From Chitinophaga pinensis (lineage in GTDB: Bacteria > Bacteroidota > Bacteroidia > UKL13-3), in the NCBI GenBank assembly GCA_945870425.1, contig CAMBSD010000003.1, positions 1 through 64,000 of the forward strand: 64,000 nucleotides of DNA. Reading direction: 5' to 3'. Under the pieces are notes generated by a model. It had not been told where the DNA came from. It did no database searches and was given only the letters and a program-made list of their open reading frames with translations. Positions within the stretch are counted from its first letter, which is position 1, and each line of letters begins with the position of its first letter. Positions 17,990 through 27,093 of this stretch are shown in pieces. The position numbers and the translations under genes were made by a program.

Positions 17990-18082
17990 CTATTTATCTA
18001 AAAATAGTGTACTGACTATTTTTTACAAACTAAACACTCAAAAGGGATATTTCAATAATAAGTATTTATTTAGCCAAAAAGT

Positions 18083-19234
18083 TTGGAACTAAATAAAAAT
18101 ATTAAAGTTTGTCATTTTTCATCGGTGCATAGCATCCATGATACACGTGTGTTTTCGCGTGAATGTGTGAGTTTGGCCAAATACTTTGATGTAACCTTAA
18201 TAGCCATTGGCAACTTTACAGGTCAAAAGCAAGGTGTTCGTATCATTGGAATCCCTTTGGCCAAGACAAAGTTAGAACGTTTCTTTGGAACCACTTTTAA
18301 GGTTTTTGTTTCGGCCATAAAAACAGAGGCAGATATTTTTCATATACATGATGCGGAGATGCTTCCATTTGCTCTGGTTTTGGGTTTATTAGGCAAGAAT
18401 GTGGTATACGATATTCACGAGAATACCAAACAAGATATCCTATTAAAACCTTGGTTAAAGCAAGATTTAAAGGCCAAAGCAGCAAGAATGTATGATGCAC
18501 TTTTGAAATTTTCAAGCCGCTTTGTACACTATATTCCCGTGGTGGCCAATGATCAGTTTCTACCGATATTTCATGTCAAACATAAACAGTACACTGTTAT
18601 TCAAAATTTTGCTGATGTGGATGAGATGCGCAAGTACAAGGTTGAAGATAGGCTAATCCTTCCTGATAATCATATCTTCTACGTGGGTATGATAAAGGAT
18701 ATGTATTACGATTTTAATGTTTTGATTGAAGCGGTTCATCAATTAAAACAAAAGGGTTTTATCGTATTTGTGCATGCGGTCGGCTATTTTGGTGCTAATG
18801 TGAAGCATGATTTTGAAGACAATAAGTATTGGCATGAGGTGAAGGAGCAAATACATTTTTATGGCAAACTAAGCATGGATTCAGCTTATAAAATAAGTAT
18901 GCAATGCAAATTGGGCATTTGCCTGAAAAATCAACCAGAAGAAATTTTGGTATCACATGAACGTAAGTTTTTTGAATACATGGCCGTAGCTTTGCCCTCA
19001 GTTTTTTGTCAATCTAAAATATATAAGGATATAAATGATAAGTATAAAATTGGGGAGGCCATTGATTTAAAATCGGCTGAACAAATGGCTTTGGCCATTC
19101 AAATAATATTGAGTAATGATGATGAATATCGACTCATGCAAGCCAATTGTATCAAGGCATCTGAAGAAAAATATAATTGGAAAAGCCAAGAAAATCTTTT
19201 GGTCAATTTATATGAGAGCTTAATTAAGAATTAA
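18083..19234 (+). CDS. GT4-like glycosyltransferase (GT-B fold)
   Basis: A 383-residue cytoplasmic glycosyltransferase of the GT-B fold. The N-terminal half has HSIHDTRVFSRE and FHIHDAEMLP, the C-terminal half a nucleotide-sugar site with the EX7E-like segment around KFFEYM at 295-300. Such enzymes move a sugar onto a polysaccharide or lipid acceptor. The only available start after the in-frame stop at 18071 is TTG at 18083, so the gene uses a rare start codon. It is not in a polysaccharide cluster; the neighbour miaA is unrelated. Donor and acceptor cannot be read from sequence. Confidence 0.85.
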   Translation: MELNKNIKVCHFSSVHSIHDTRVFSRECVSLAKYFDVTLIAIGNFTGQKQGVRIIGIPLAKTKLERFFGTTFKVFVSAIKTEADIFHIHDAEMLPFALVLGLLGKNVVYDIHENTKQDILLKPWLKQDLKAKAARMYDALLKFSSRFVHYIPVVANDQFLPIFHVKHKQYTVIQNFADVDEMRKYKVEDRLILPDNHIFYVGMIKDMYYDFNVLIEAVHQLKQKGFIVFVHAVGYFGANVKHDFEDNKYWHEVKEQIHFYGKLSMDSAYKISMQCKLGICLKNQPEEILVSHERKFFEYMAVALPSVFCQSKIYKDINDKYKIGEAIDLKSAEQMALAIQIILSNDDEYRLMQANCIKASEEKYNWKSQENLLVNLYESLIKN

Positions 19235-19278
19235 GAATTACTAAATATAAACAATAAATAAGCACTCATAACAAACAC

Positions 19279-19312
19279 CTTTCGACTCCGTTCAAGGTGA
19301 CAGAGTGGTTTT
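19279..19312. repeat. Single copy of a TTTCGACTCCG-type dispersed repeat
   Basis: TTTCGACTCCGTTCAAGGTG and the following bases belong to the same broad family as the CTCGACTCCGCTCGAAA cores at 4322-4611. Only one copy occurs here, in the gap between the glycosyltransferase and miaA. Confidence 0.5.
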
Positions 19313-19365
19313 GAATAACTAAATAACTGATTAACAAACTAACGCAATAACAATTAACGAAATCA

Positions 19366-20265
19366 ATGTATCTGATCTCCATAGTCGGACCCACAGCCAT
19401 AGGTAAAACAGCCTTGGCCATTCAATTGTCTAAGCAGTTTAATACCCATATTATTTCGGCTGATAGCAGGCAGTTTTATAAAGAAATATCAATAGGTACG
19501 GCTAAACCAAGTGATGATGAGTTGAAAGCGGCACCGCATCATTTCATTAGCAACAAAAGTATTTCTGAAACCTATAGCGCTGGAGATTTTGAGAGGGATG
19601 CGTTGATGAAAATCGAAGAATTATTCAAAGAGCATAATGTAATGATTTTAGTTGGTGGCTCGGGACTATACGTTAATGCTGTTTTGGAGGGATTGCACGA
19701 TATGCCTTCCGTTGACCAAGTAACCAGAAACGGAATCATTGAATTATATAAAGCAGAAGGTATTGAGGCCTTACAAAATAAGTTGAAGGCTATAGATGAA
19801 GATAGGCTAAATGCAATTGATAAAATGAACCCACAAAGATTGATGCGTGCTATTGAAATTGCTTTGTTGTCAAAAGAAACATTTGGGGAGTTGAAGCAGC
19901 AACAGAAAAAAGTTAGGCCATTCAAAATCATTAAAATAGGTTTGAATACGGACAGGCAAAAATTGTATGATAGAATTAATCAAAGGGTAGATTTGATGCT
20001 AAACGCTGGATTGCTCAATGAATGTCAGTCCGTTTATGAATCCCGCAATCACTATGCCCTTCAAACGGTTGGATATACAGAGATATTTGATTTTTTTGAA
20101 GGAAAGCACGACTTAAATAAAGCTACTGAACTTATTAAGCAACATACCCGAAATTATGCCAAAAGACAATTGACCTGGTTTAGGCGAGACCCAGACACAG
20201 CTTGGTTTGAGCCTGATAATGACAAAGAAATTTTGAAACATATCAAAAGTTTGATGAAACAATAG
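19366..20265 (+). CDS. miaA: tRNA dimethylallyltransferase MiaA
   Basis: MiaA attaches a dimethylallyl group from DMAPP to adenosine 37 of tRNAs that read codons starting with U. The P-loop GPTAIGKT is at 8-15, the catalytic DSRQFY at 33-38, GGSGLY near 97, and TVGYTEIF followed by RNYAKRQLTWFRRD near the C-terminus. The 299-residue length is standard. The ATG at 19366 begins exactly at the conserved strand. The terC start lies 30 bases after the stop, but a candidate -7 box in that gap suggests separate control. Confidence 0.96.
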   Translation: MYLISIVGPTAIGKTALAIQLSKQFNTHIISADSRQFYKEISIGTAKPSDDELKAAPHHFISNKSISETYSAGDFERDALMKIEELFKEHNVMILVGGSGLYVNAVLEGLHDMPSVDQVTRNGIIELYKAEGIEALQNKLKAIDEDRLNAIDKMNPQRLMRAIEIALLSKETFGELKQQQKKVRPFKIIKIGLNTDRQKLYDRINQRVDLMLNAGLLNECQSVYESRNHYALQTVGYTEIFDFFEGKHDLNKATELIKQHTRNYAKRQLTWFRRDPDTAWFEPDNDKEILKHIKSLMKQ

Positions 20266-20273
20266 TACTTTTG
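20266..20273 (+). promoter_or_regulatory. Candidate -7 box for terC
   Basis: TACTTTTG matches TAnnTTTG exactly and lies 22 bases before the ATG of terC, immediately after the miaA stop. No TTG occurs at the proper 19-base distance, so this rests on one element only. Confidence 0.3.
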
Positions 20274-20295
20274 CGGCTTAATTCAACTTTATACA

Positions 20296-21027
20296 ATGAT
20301 AGATATTCTACACATTTTTACTACTGCTGAAGCATGGATTAGTTTGCTTACCTTAACCATTTTAGAGATTGTATTGGGTGTAGATAATATCATTTTTATA
20401 TCCATTGTAACAGGTAAGTTGAAAAAAGCACAACAACTGTCTTCACGCAGATTGGGTTTATTTTTAGCACTATTCATTCGTGTTATTCTATTAGCCTTTA
20501 TTAGTCATATCGTGCATGATTTGGTTGTTCCAGTCTTTTACTTGAATGGACATGGATTTAGTTGGCATGATGTAATTTTGTTTGGTGGAGGGGTATTTCT
20601 ATTGTATAAAAGTTCGATTGAATTGTATGAAAAAATCGAAAAAGGCGAACATGAGGCAGGCGCCAAACCAGCCAAAAGTTATTGGAATGTGGTGATGCAG
20701 GTTATTTTGATTGATATCGTTTTCTCTTTTGATTCAATAATCACTGCTGTGGCTATTGCAGAAGATTTACCAATTATGATTCTCGCAGTCGTTATTTCAA
20801 TGATTGTGATGATGATATTCTCGCACAAAATTGGTGATTTTATCAACCACAACCCAACCATGAAAATTTTGGCACTTGCTTTCTTGTTCATGATAGGTGC
20901 TTTGTTAACAGTTGAAGCATTTGGTGTGCATGTTGAGAAATCATACATTTATTTTTCACTTGCCTTCAGTATCATGGTTGAAATGCTGAATTTGCGCTAT
21001 CGCAAAAAAGTGGTTAGCCATAATTAA
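20296..21027 (+). CDS. TerC-family integral membrane protein
   Basis: A 243-residue polytopic membrane protein of about seven hydrophobic segments. The first carries ILEIVLGVDNIIFI and a later one VILIDIVFSFDSIITA, the two acidic-residue motifs that define TerC/Alx. Members export manganese or other metals and protect secreted metalloenzymes, or contribute to tellurite resistance; no ter cluster is present here, so metal homeostasis is the better guess. The loop after TM3 is charged (KIEKGEHEAGAKP). Confidence 0.9.
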   Translation: MIDILHIFTTAEAWISLLTLTILEIVLGVDNIIFISIVTGKLKKAQQLSSRRLGLFLALFIRVILLAFISHIVHDLVVPVFYLNGHGFSWHDVILFGGGVFLLYKSSIELYEKIEKGEHEAGAKPAKSYWNVVMQVILIDIVFSFDSIITAVAIAEDLPIMILAVVISMIVMMIFSHKIGDFINHNPTMKILALAFLFMIGALLTVEAFGVHVEKSYIYFSLAFSIMVEMLNLRYRKKVVSHN

Positions 21028-21085
21028 GATTTTCTTCACTCAACAACTCTCGCTGCACTGTAGCGATTGATAAACCATACACACA

Positions 21086-21784
21086 TTGCAAAAAGTTCAA
21101 TTTACCGACTGGGGTTTGATAGATTATCAAGCAGCTTGGGATAAGCAGGAAGACTTATTAAAACAAAAAGTTGACTTGAAAATGAGTCAACGTGATATGG
21201 CTCAGTCTGAGCAGTTACTTGCCTCTCATGACCTGATTTTCTGTGAGCATCCGCATGTATATACCCTTGGCAAAAGCGGTCACATGGATAATTTACTTTT
21301 AGATCAAGATGAATTAAATAAAGCTGAGGCCACATTTTATAAAATAAATAGGGGAGGAGACATCACCTATCATGGCCCAGGTCAATTGGTGGCTTACCCC
21401 ATTTTTGATTTGGAGCAATTTTTTACCGATATTCATAAATACCTGAGATATCTTGAAGAAGCCATCATTCAAACCATTGCACATTATGGAATACAAGGTG
21501 AACGATACAATGGCTATACTGGTGTTTGGTTAGATGCTGATAAACCCGAAGCACGCAAAATTTGTGCAATGGGAGTAAGATGTAGCAGGTGGGTTACCAT
21601 GCATGGATTGGCATTAAATGTGAATCCTGATTTATCCTATTTCAAAAACATTGTCCCTTGTGGCATTGACGATAAGGCGGTGACAAGTATCTCAAAAGAA
21701 CTTGGCCGACCGGTAGATATGGAAGAAGTGAAATCGCTTTTAAAAGACAACTTAAGCAAGCAATTTGATTTTATGATTCAATAA
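21086..21784 (+). CDS. lipB: Lipoyl(octanoyl) transferase LipB
   Basis: LipB moves octanoate from acyl carrier protein to the lipoyl domains of enzymes such as pyruvate dehydrogenase, whose E1 beta gene lies at 45453. The motif RGGDITYHGPGQL begins at residue 89; Lys158 (ARKIC) and Cys192 (VPCGI) are the catalytic pair. The start is TTG at 21086: the next ATG is inside the conserved fold. Length 232 residues is normal. A strong hairpin terminator follows two bases after the stop. Confidence 0.95.
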   Translation: MQKVQFTDWGLIDYQAAWDKQEDLLKQKVDLKMSQRDMAQSEQLLASHDLIFCEHPHVYTLGKSGHMDNLLLDQDELNKAEATFYKINRGGDITYHGPGQLVAYPIFDLEQFFTDIHKYLRYLEEAIIQTIAHYGIQGERYNGYTGVWLDADKPEARKICAMGVRCSRWVTMHGLALNVNPDLSYFKNIVPCGIDDKAVTSISKELGRPVDMEEVKSLLKDNLSKQFDFMIQ

Positions 21785-21785
21785 A

Positions 21786-21810
21786 AAAAGCCGCTCAACG
21801 AGCGGCTTTT
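21786..21810. terminator. Bidirectional terminator between lipB and the peroxiredoxin
   Basis: AAAAGCCGCTC (21786-21796), loop AAC, GAGCGGCTTTT (21800-21810): an eleven-pair perfect stem with A and T tracts on both sides, placed between two convergent genes. It can end transcription from either side. Confidence 0.9.
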
Positions 21811-21831
21811 ATATTTTAGCTTTAGCTTAAA

Positions 21832-22305
21832 TTAATTTAATTCAGCTAAAGTAGCATTGATAGCCTCAAAATTTGGTAAGTCACCAGGACTAGCCAATAC
21901 TTCAGCGTATTGAATGGTACCTTCCTTGTCAATTACAAAAGCTGAACGCTTAGCCACACCTTGCATTCCAAAAGCAGGGAATGTTTCATACAACGTACCA
22001 TAAGCAGAAGCTGTTGTTTTGTTGAAGTCTGATAACAAATCGAAAGATAAGTTTTGCTCAGCTTTAAATTTACCTAAAACAAAAAGTGAGTCAACTGAAA
22101 TCGCAACCACATCAGCCTTGTCATTTTTGTATAAGCTAATAGCATCTCTAACTGTGCATAATTGCGTGGTGCAAACACCCGTAAATGCTAGAGGGAAAAA
22201 ATGTACAATTAGGTTTTTTCCTTTGAAATCTTCAAGTTTTACTTCTTGTTTTTCAGTATTTAATAATGAAAATGAAGGGGCTTTGTCGCCTTTTTGTAAT
22301 GTCAT
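21832..22305 (-). CDS. Peroxiredoxin (AhpE/Bcp-like)
   Basis: A 157-residue thiol peroxidase that reduces hydrogen peroxide or organic peroxides. The active-site strand PLAFTGVCTTQLC puts the peroxidatic cysteine at 45 and a second cysteine at 50, five residues on. The Thr42 and Arg53 positions expected for peroxide activation are present (FTGVC and TVRD). The AFTGVC form is closest to the AhpE branch. No signal peptide, so cytoplasmic. Its reductant partner is not encoded nearby. Confidence 0.9.
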   Translation of the reverse strand: MTLQKGDKAPSFSLLNTEKQEVKLEDFKGKNLIVHFFPLAFTGVCTTQLCTVRDAISLYKNDKADVVAISVDSLFVLGKFKAEQNLSFDLLSDFNKTTASAYGTLYETFPAFGMQGVAKRSAFVIDKEGTIQYAEVLASPGDLPNFEAINATLAELN

Positions 22306-22362
22306 ATGTATAATCGTTTAAAGTTATAATGATTAAGTTCAAAAATAGTTTTAAAAATATAT

Positions 22363-23127
22363 TTATTTTAAAATTCTTCGGATAAGCCTCAATTTATGAG
22401 AGTATTGTTTAGTATCCATATGAATGATTCCATGGTTGTCAATTTTTTCAATCTTCACCTGACCGCTAGCATGAATGATTTCAGCATTGTTTAATAATAT
22501 TCCCACATGCGTAATTTTACCCTCATCGTTGTCAAAAAAGGCTAAATCACCTGGTTTAGATACACTAAGGAAATCAACCACTTCGCCCTGTTGTGCTTGT
22601 TGCCAAGCATCTCTATGAAGTTGGATATCATGCCTTTTAAAAACCACTTGAGTGAAACCTGAGCAGTCAATTCCCATTGCAGTTTTGCCACCCCATAGAT
22701 AAGGGCTTGATAGAAATAGCTTCGCTGTTGAAACCAAATCAAGTGTCTCATTATTTTGATTTGCTTTCTCAAATTCATTTTCATCAATTCTAAATGTATT
22801 AGAATTAGTTGTTAACGAACTATAAATGCTAGCTCCAAAAGGAATAATTTGTTTCTGCTGTGTGCTCTTATTGAAAGCGCTTTGGAAAGGGTAAACATCT
22901 GAAATATGAGCCTTTTCAATAATTAAAGATTGGTCATTTAACTTAAAATGCTGTAAGTGATTGATCCAACCTGTATATTTATCGGAGAGTGTTTCAATAA
23001 AAAACCATTCTTCTTTTTGGCTTAATACCTGATAGATATCACCCATTAGCAATTGGGTAGTCATCTCGCTTTTGCTGCTTGCTTCGGCTCTTACGGGAAC
23101 AAGGCTTAATTTGCAAATTCCATACAT
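22363..23127 (-). CDS. NlpC/P60 cell-wall hydrolase with SH3 domain
   Basis: Read from the ATG at 23127, this 254-residue protein has an N-terminal bacterial SH3 domain starting MYGICKLSLVPVRAE, a second SH3-like stretch, and a C-terminal NlpC/P60 cysteine peptidase: Cys155 (GIDCSGF), His207 (THVGI) and His219 (IIHASG). It should cleave gamma-D-glutamyl-diamino acid bonds in peptidoglycan fragments. No signal peptide is seen, which fits the Bacteroidota YkfC-like enzymes that process muropeptides in the cytoplasm. A longer frame up to 23199 would overlap the divergent Hpt gene and is rejected. Confidence 0.88.
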   Translation of the reverse strand: MYGICKLSLVPVRAEASSKSEMTTQLLMGDIYQVLSQKEEWFFIETLSDKYTGWINHLQHFKLNDQSLIIEKAHISDVYPFQSAFNKSTQQKQIIPFGASIYSSLTTNSNTFRIDENEFEKANQNNETLDLVSTAKLFLSSPYLWGGKTAMGIDCSGFTQVVFKRHDIQLHRDAWQQAQQGEVVDFLSVSKPGDLAFFDNDEGKITHVGILLNNAEIIHASGQVKIEKIDNHGIIHMDTKQYSHKLRLIRRILK

Positions 23128-23135
23128 ATTGCGCA

Positions 23136-23152
23136 CAAAGTTAATACTTTTG
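23136..23152. promoter_or_regulatory. Back-to-back divergent -7 boxes
   Basis: On the minus strand TAACTTTG (23143-23136) and on the plus strand TACTTTTG (23145-23152) both match TAnnTTTG perfectly and are separated by one base. The first would serve the NlpC/P60 gene (transcription start only a few bases before its ATG at 23127), the second the Hpt gene. No TTG is found at the right distance for either, so these are single-element calls. Confidence 0.35.
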
Positions 23153-23191
23153 TCATTTAGAAATAATAATATTACAATTGCACTTATTATT

Positions 23192-23536
23192 ATGAGCAAA
23201 TTAGATTTAACTTATTTAAACGAAATATCAGGCGGGGACAAAAATTTCATTCGTGAAATGCTTGAGTTGTTTGTTGTCACTACAGCTTCTGAAGCTGATC
23301 AATATGATGCCCTTTTAGCAAATAGCGAATATGAGCGAATAGGCTCACTTGCTCACAAAATGAAAGCTCCCGTTCAAATGTTGGGTGCAAATGACTTATT
23401 TGAAACCATCAGAAGCCTTGAGGTGTATGGCAAGGAAAGAAGCAATTTGGATCAAATTCCTGTATTAATTGGAAAAGTAAAGAGTGAAATCCTATTGCTT
23501 AAAGAAGAAATTGTTGAAGGTTTAAAAACAATATAG
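23192..23536 (+). CDS. Hpt-domain phosphotransfer protein
   Basis: A 114-residue stand-alone histidine phosphotransfer protein: an all-alpha domain with the phospho-accepting His55 in SLAHKMKAP. It would shuttle phosphoryl groups between a hybrid sensor kinase and a response regulator. Its partners are not adjacent; the only response regulator in the window is the NtrC-type protein at 59560, and nothing links the two. The ATG at 23192 gives the family's usual first helix. Confidence 0.85.
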   Translation: MSKLDLTYLNEISGGDKNFIREMLELFVVTTASEADQYDALLANSEYERIGSLAHKMKAPVQMLGANDLFETIRSLEVYGKERSNLDQIPVLIGKVKSEILLLKEEIVEGLKTI

Positions 23537-23558
23537 TTTACAAATTATTTATTTAATT

Positions 23559-23592
23559 AAGGCAATACTGTGATGCAGTGTTGCCTTTGTTA
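23559..23592 (+). terminator. Terminator after the Hpt gene
   Basis: A twelve-pair stem (23559-23570 with 23576-23587, one G-T wobble) and a five-base loop, followed by TTTGTTATTATTAT. It lies 22 bases past the Hpt stop. Confidence 0.85.
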
Positions 23593-23617
23593 TTATTATC
23601 CAATTATTTGAATCAAA

Positions 23618-24424
23618 GTGGTATTTAGAGATACAAGAGCAAAAATCATTTATAAAAACAATGAGCAGATTGAAGGTATTAGAAGAAGTTCTGTCCTTGC
23701 TGCTCAAACCTTAAAGGTGGTTGCACCATTTGTAAAGGCAGGTGTTACGACTCAATATCTGAATGATATTTGTAGGCAATACATGTATGATAACAAAGCA
23801 AAAGCCGCAACTTTAGGTTATCATGGCTATCCCAAAGAAACTTGTATTTCGGTGAATGATGTGATTTGTCATGGTATTCCCGGAAAATATGAATTGCGAG
23901 ATGGGGATATATTGAATATTGATGTAACCACTATTCTCGATGGTTACTTCGGTGATACTTCTTCTATGTTTATAGTAGGAGAAGTATCAGACCACGCGAA
24001 AAAACTGATTGTAGCTACCAAAGAATGCCTTAATATTGGAATCAGACAATGTTTTGAAGGTAATAAAATAGGCCAAATAGGAGTTGAGATTGATCGATAT
24101 GCTAAATCACTTGGCTATTCAGTTGTTTATGAGTTTTGTGGTCATGGTGTGGGTTTGAAATTTCATGAAGAGCCTGAGGTAAATCATAGCACACCCGAAG
24201 ACATGGGACCTGAAATGAAAGCAGGTATGATATTTACCATCGAGCCTATGATTAATGCAGGAAAAGCCCGAAGCAAGGTGGATAAGAAGGACAATTGGAC
24301 AGCAAGAACGATTGATGGAAAATTATCAGCTCAATATGAACATACCATTTGTGTTACGAAAACAGCTCCTTTCGTTTTAACGGATGTTGACAATGAATAT
24401 GAAATTCCTGCAAGTGTTTATTAG
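23618..24424 (+). CDS. map: Type I methionine aminopeptidase
   Basis: Map removes the initiator methionine from nascent proteins. The five metal ligands are at Asp102, Asp113, His176, Glu209 and Glu241, and substrate-binding His85 sits in CHGIPG. The frame opens after an in-frame TGA at 23609, and the first start is GTG at 23618, giving 268 residues, normal for the family. It is not next to secY or infA, as it often is; this is probably a second, isolated copy. The last four bases overlap the convergent ATPase gene. Confidence 0.95.
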   Translation: MVFRDTRAKIIYKNNEQIEGIRRSSVLAAQTLKVVAPFVKAGVTTQYLNDICRQYMYDNKAKAATLGYHGYPKETCISVNDVICHGIPGKYELRDGDILNIDVTTILDGYFGDTSSMFIVGEVSDHAKKLIVATKECLNIGIRQCFEGNKIGQIGVEIDRYAKSLGYSVVYEFCGHGVGLKFHEEPEVNHSTPEDMGPEMKAGMIFTIEPMINAGKARSKVDKKDNWTARTIDGKLSAQYEHTICVTKTAPFVLTDVDNEYEIPASVY

Positions 24425-26934
24425 TTATCACTTGCCTGTTTTTTTCTATTCCAACATTTTACAATTTCAAACCAAATTACACTAATAAAACCGATACATA
24501 TACTGCTTGTTAATTTTGAAACATCAAGTTTCTCAAAGTTAAAAAAATGAGCCAGTTTTGGTATATAAATAAGTACAGCAGTTAAGGTGCAAGTAATACT
24601 AATGATAAGCAGTACCATATTGTTTTTGTAGCCAATTGTTTTCAAAATTGAAAAATGGAAAGACCTATTCACCAATGTTAAAAAAATATTGGCTGATATT
24701 AGGGTTGCAAAAACCATGGTTCTTGTGGTATTTTCGTTGTAAGAAAATCTAATTGCTGTTTGGTAGATGAATAAGATGCCGATTGTAATTACCAATCCTT
24801 GTATGATACTTATACCCAATTCCCGCCAACTGAAAAATGAATTTGAAAAGGGTCGAGGTTTTTGTTTCATTAGGTTCTTTTCAATGGGTTCGTTTTCATA
24901 AATTATGGAGCAAGTTGGACCCATAATTAATTCCAAGAATATAACGTGAACAGGAGAAAATATATTGGGATAAACCCAACCAAAAGCTAAGGGAATAAAG
25001 ACGGTTAAAATAATCGGAATATGAATAGAGATGATATATTGAATGGCCTTTTTTAGGTTGCTGTAAATCCTTCTTCCCATTGCAATAGCGTCTACCATTT
25101 TTGATAAATCATCTTCGAGTAGAATAAGGGATGCTGCTTGTTTGGCAATTTCAGTACCTTTCTTTCCCATGGCAATTCCTATATGGGCTGCCTTTAATGC
25201 AGGGCCATCATTTACCCCATCACCCGTCATAGCCACTACTTCATTGTTTGATTTTAGGGCATTGATAATTTTAAGTTTGGCCTCAGGAAACATGCGTGTA
25301 TATACATTGGTTGATTTAACTATATCCTTCAATTCCGAATCATTTAAAGCCATCAATTCATCCCCTGAAATACTGTTTTCCCAACCTTTAAAACCTATTT
25401 GTCGAGCAATTGAATGGGTAGTAAGGGCATTGTCACCGGTTATTATTTTTACGCTTATACCTGCATCATAAAAATCATTGAGTACTTTATTGATATGTAA
25501 CTCAGGTGGATCATAAAAGGCGATAATTCCTTTGAATTCAAATTCAAATTCTTGCTGTGTTTTCGGAAAATCATTACCTTCATGTATAACTTGTGCTACC
25601 GCTAACAGTCTATAGCCTTCGGCTGACAAGGTTTCAATTGCTTTTTCTGCATTAAGGGCCTCATCATTTGTCAAATGGCACAATTGAATAATGGCTTCAG
25701 CTGCACCTTTAGCAGCTACAATTCTTTCTTTTTTATTGTTCTCAAACACATGAGTCATCATGGGTGGTTTGCCTGATAAGGGGTATTCATGTATCATGTG
25801 ATAATGTTTCCTTTCATCCTCAGGTGTCAGACTTATATAAGTATCATGTAAAGCCAATTCCATTGGGTCGAAAGGGATTGGTTCACTAGCAAACATGGCA
25901 ATGCGAATCAGTTCTTTTTCGGTGGGTTCGTTAATAGATTGCGCGTCACAGATTTTAAATGTTTGATTAGGAACATAGATTTTTGCCAAACTCATTTTGT
26001 TTTCAGTCAATGTGCCAGTTTTGTCGGTACAGATAACTGTGGCACTGCCAAGCGTTTCAACCGTTTTCATTTGCTTAACCACTATCCCAAGTTTCATCAA
26101 TCGCCAAGCGCCTAGCGCCATAAAGGTTGAAAAGGCAACTGGAATTTCTTCGGGGATGATACTCATGGCCAATGTGAGTGATTTTAAAAGACTTTCTAAT
26201 GCATTTTTTGTATAATAAAAATTGAGTAGCCAAACAATGGTGAATACAATGGCACCGATGATGACCATCTTTTTTACAAAGTTTGAAATTTGTGCTTCAA
26301 GTGGTGTTTTCTCTTCTTTTATTTCATCTAAACTTTGACCAATTTTTCCAAGTTCGGTAGCATTGCCAATGGCACTAATTTTGGCTACTGCCAGGCCACT
26401 AGCTACTGTAGTACCTTGATAGATTAGGTTATTTCCCTCTAATTTATCCTTGTTTATAGGCAATGATTCTCCGGTAATAATTGATTCATTTACCGAGAAA
26501 TCATTTGAATGAATGATGATACCATCAGCTGTTATGGAAGTGCCTTCTTCAATCATTAAGCAATCTCCTATCACCAACTCTTCGCTTTCAATTTCTACTA
26601 TTTCTCCCTCTCTTATCACTTTGCATTTCGCTTGGCTATATTTTTTTAGTTTATCTAATGCATTTTTACTTTTCCTGTCTTGGTATACAGAAAGTGCCAC
26701 CTCAAACAAAATGGCACACAACATAAAAATACCATCACCGGTATCTCCACTAATAAAATAGATGGCAGCTGCTAATAAAAGCAGCATCAACATGGGATCA
26801 GATAGGAGACTTTTTAAAAAATCAAAAAAGGCATTATTTTCCTTTAGTTTTAATGAGTTTGTCCCATTTGTTTTTCGCGATTCAATTACTTCAACGTCTG
26901 TTAAACCTTGTATGTTAAAATGGTTTTGAGTCAT
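24421..26934 (-). CDS. Cation-translocating P-type ATPase (P2-like)
   Basis: An 837-residue ion pump. The N-terminal cation ATPase domain precedes the first TM pair (about 44-85); TGES at 154-157 is the dephosphorylation loop, PEEIP at 261-265 lies in TM4 at the ion site, DKTGT at 304-308 carries the phosphorylated Asp304, and MTGDGVNDGPALK marks the hinge. Four or more TM segments close the C-terminus. The PEEIP motif and topology put it with calcium/manganese-type P2 pumps; the exact ion is inference. Its stop overlaps map by four bases on the opposite strand. Confidence 0.9.
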   Translation of the reverse strand: MTQNHFNIQGLTDVEVIESRKTNGTNSLKLKENNAFFDFLKSLLSDPMLMLLLLAAAIYFISGDTGDGIFMLCAILFEVALSVYQDRKSKNALDKLKKYSQAKCKVIREGEIVEIESEELVIGDCLMIEEGTSITADGIIIHSNDFSVNESIITGESLPINKDKLEGNNLIYQGTTVASGLAVAKISAIGNATELGKIGQSLDEIKEEKTPLEAQISNFVKKMVIIGAIVFTIVWLLNFYYTKNALESLLKSLTLAMSIIPEEIPVAFSTFMALGAWRLMKLGIVVKQMKTVETLGSATVICTDKTGTLTENKMSLAKIYVPNQTFKICDAQSINEPTEKELIRIAMFASEPIPFDPMELALHDTYISLTPEDERKHYHMIHEYPLSGKPPMMTHVFENNKKERIVAAKGAAEAIIQLCHLTNDEALNAEKAIETLSAEGYRLLAVAQVIHEGNDFPKTQQEFEFEFKGIIAFYDPPELHINKVLNDFYDAGISVKIITGDNALTTHSIARQIGFKGWENSISGDELMALNDSELKDIVKSTNVYTRMFPEAKLKIINALKSNNEVVAMTGDGVNDGPALKAAHIGIAMGKKGTEIAKQAASLILLEDDLSKMVDAIAMGRRIYSNLKKAIQYIISIHIPIILTVFIPLAFGWVYPNIFSPVHVIFLELIMGPTCSIIYENEPIEKNLMKQKPRPFSNSFFSWRELGISIIQGLVITIGILFIYQTAIRFSYNENTTRTMVFATLISANIFLTLVNRSFHFSILKTIGYKNNMVLLIISITCTLTAVLIYIPKLAHFFNFEKLDVSKLTSSICIGFISVIWFEIVKCWNRKKQASDN

Positions 26935-27093
26935 TATGTTGTTTATTTTGGTAAGAGATTTTCAAGGAAATAAACAAAACAAATTTCGCGCTTTTGGCAC
27001 AATGTAATATTTGATTCTTATTATGTTTCATTGTTGTGTTTGATACTTGCAATTAGATTTACTATCATTGATTAATGTTAATGATTAGTAACC

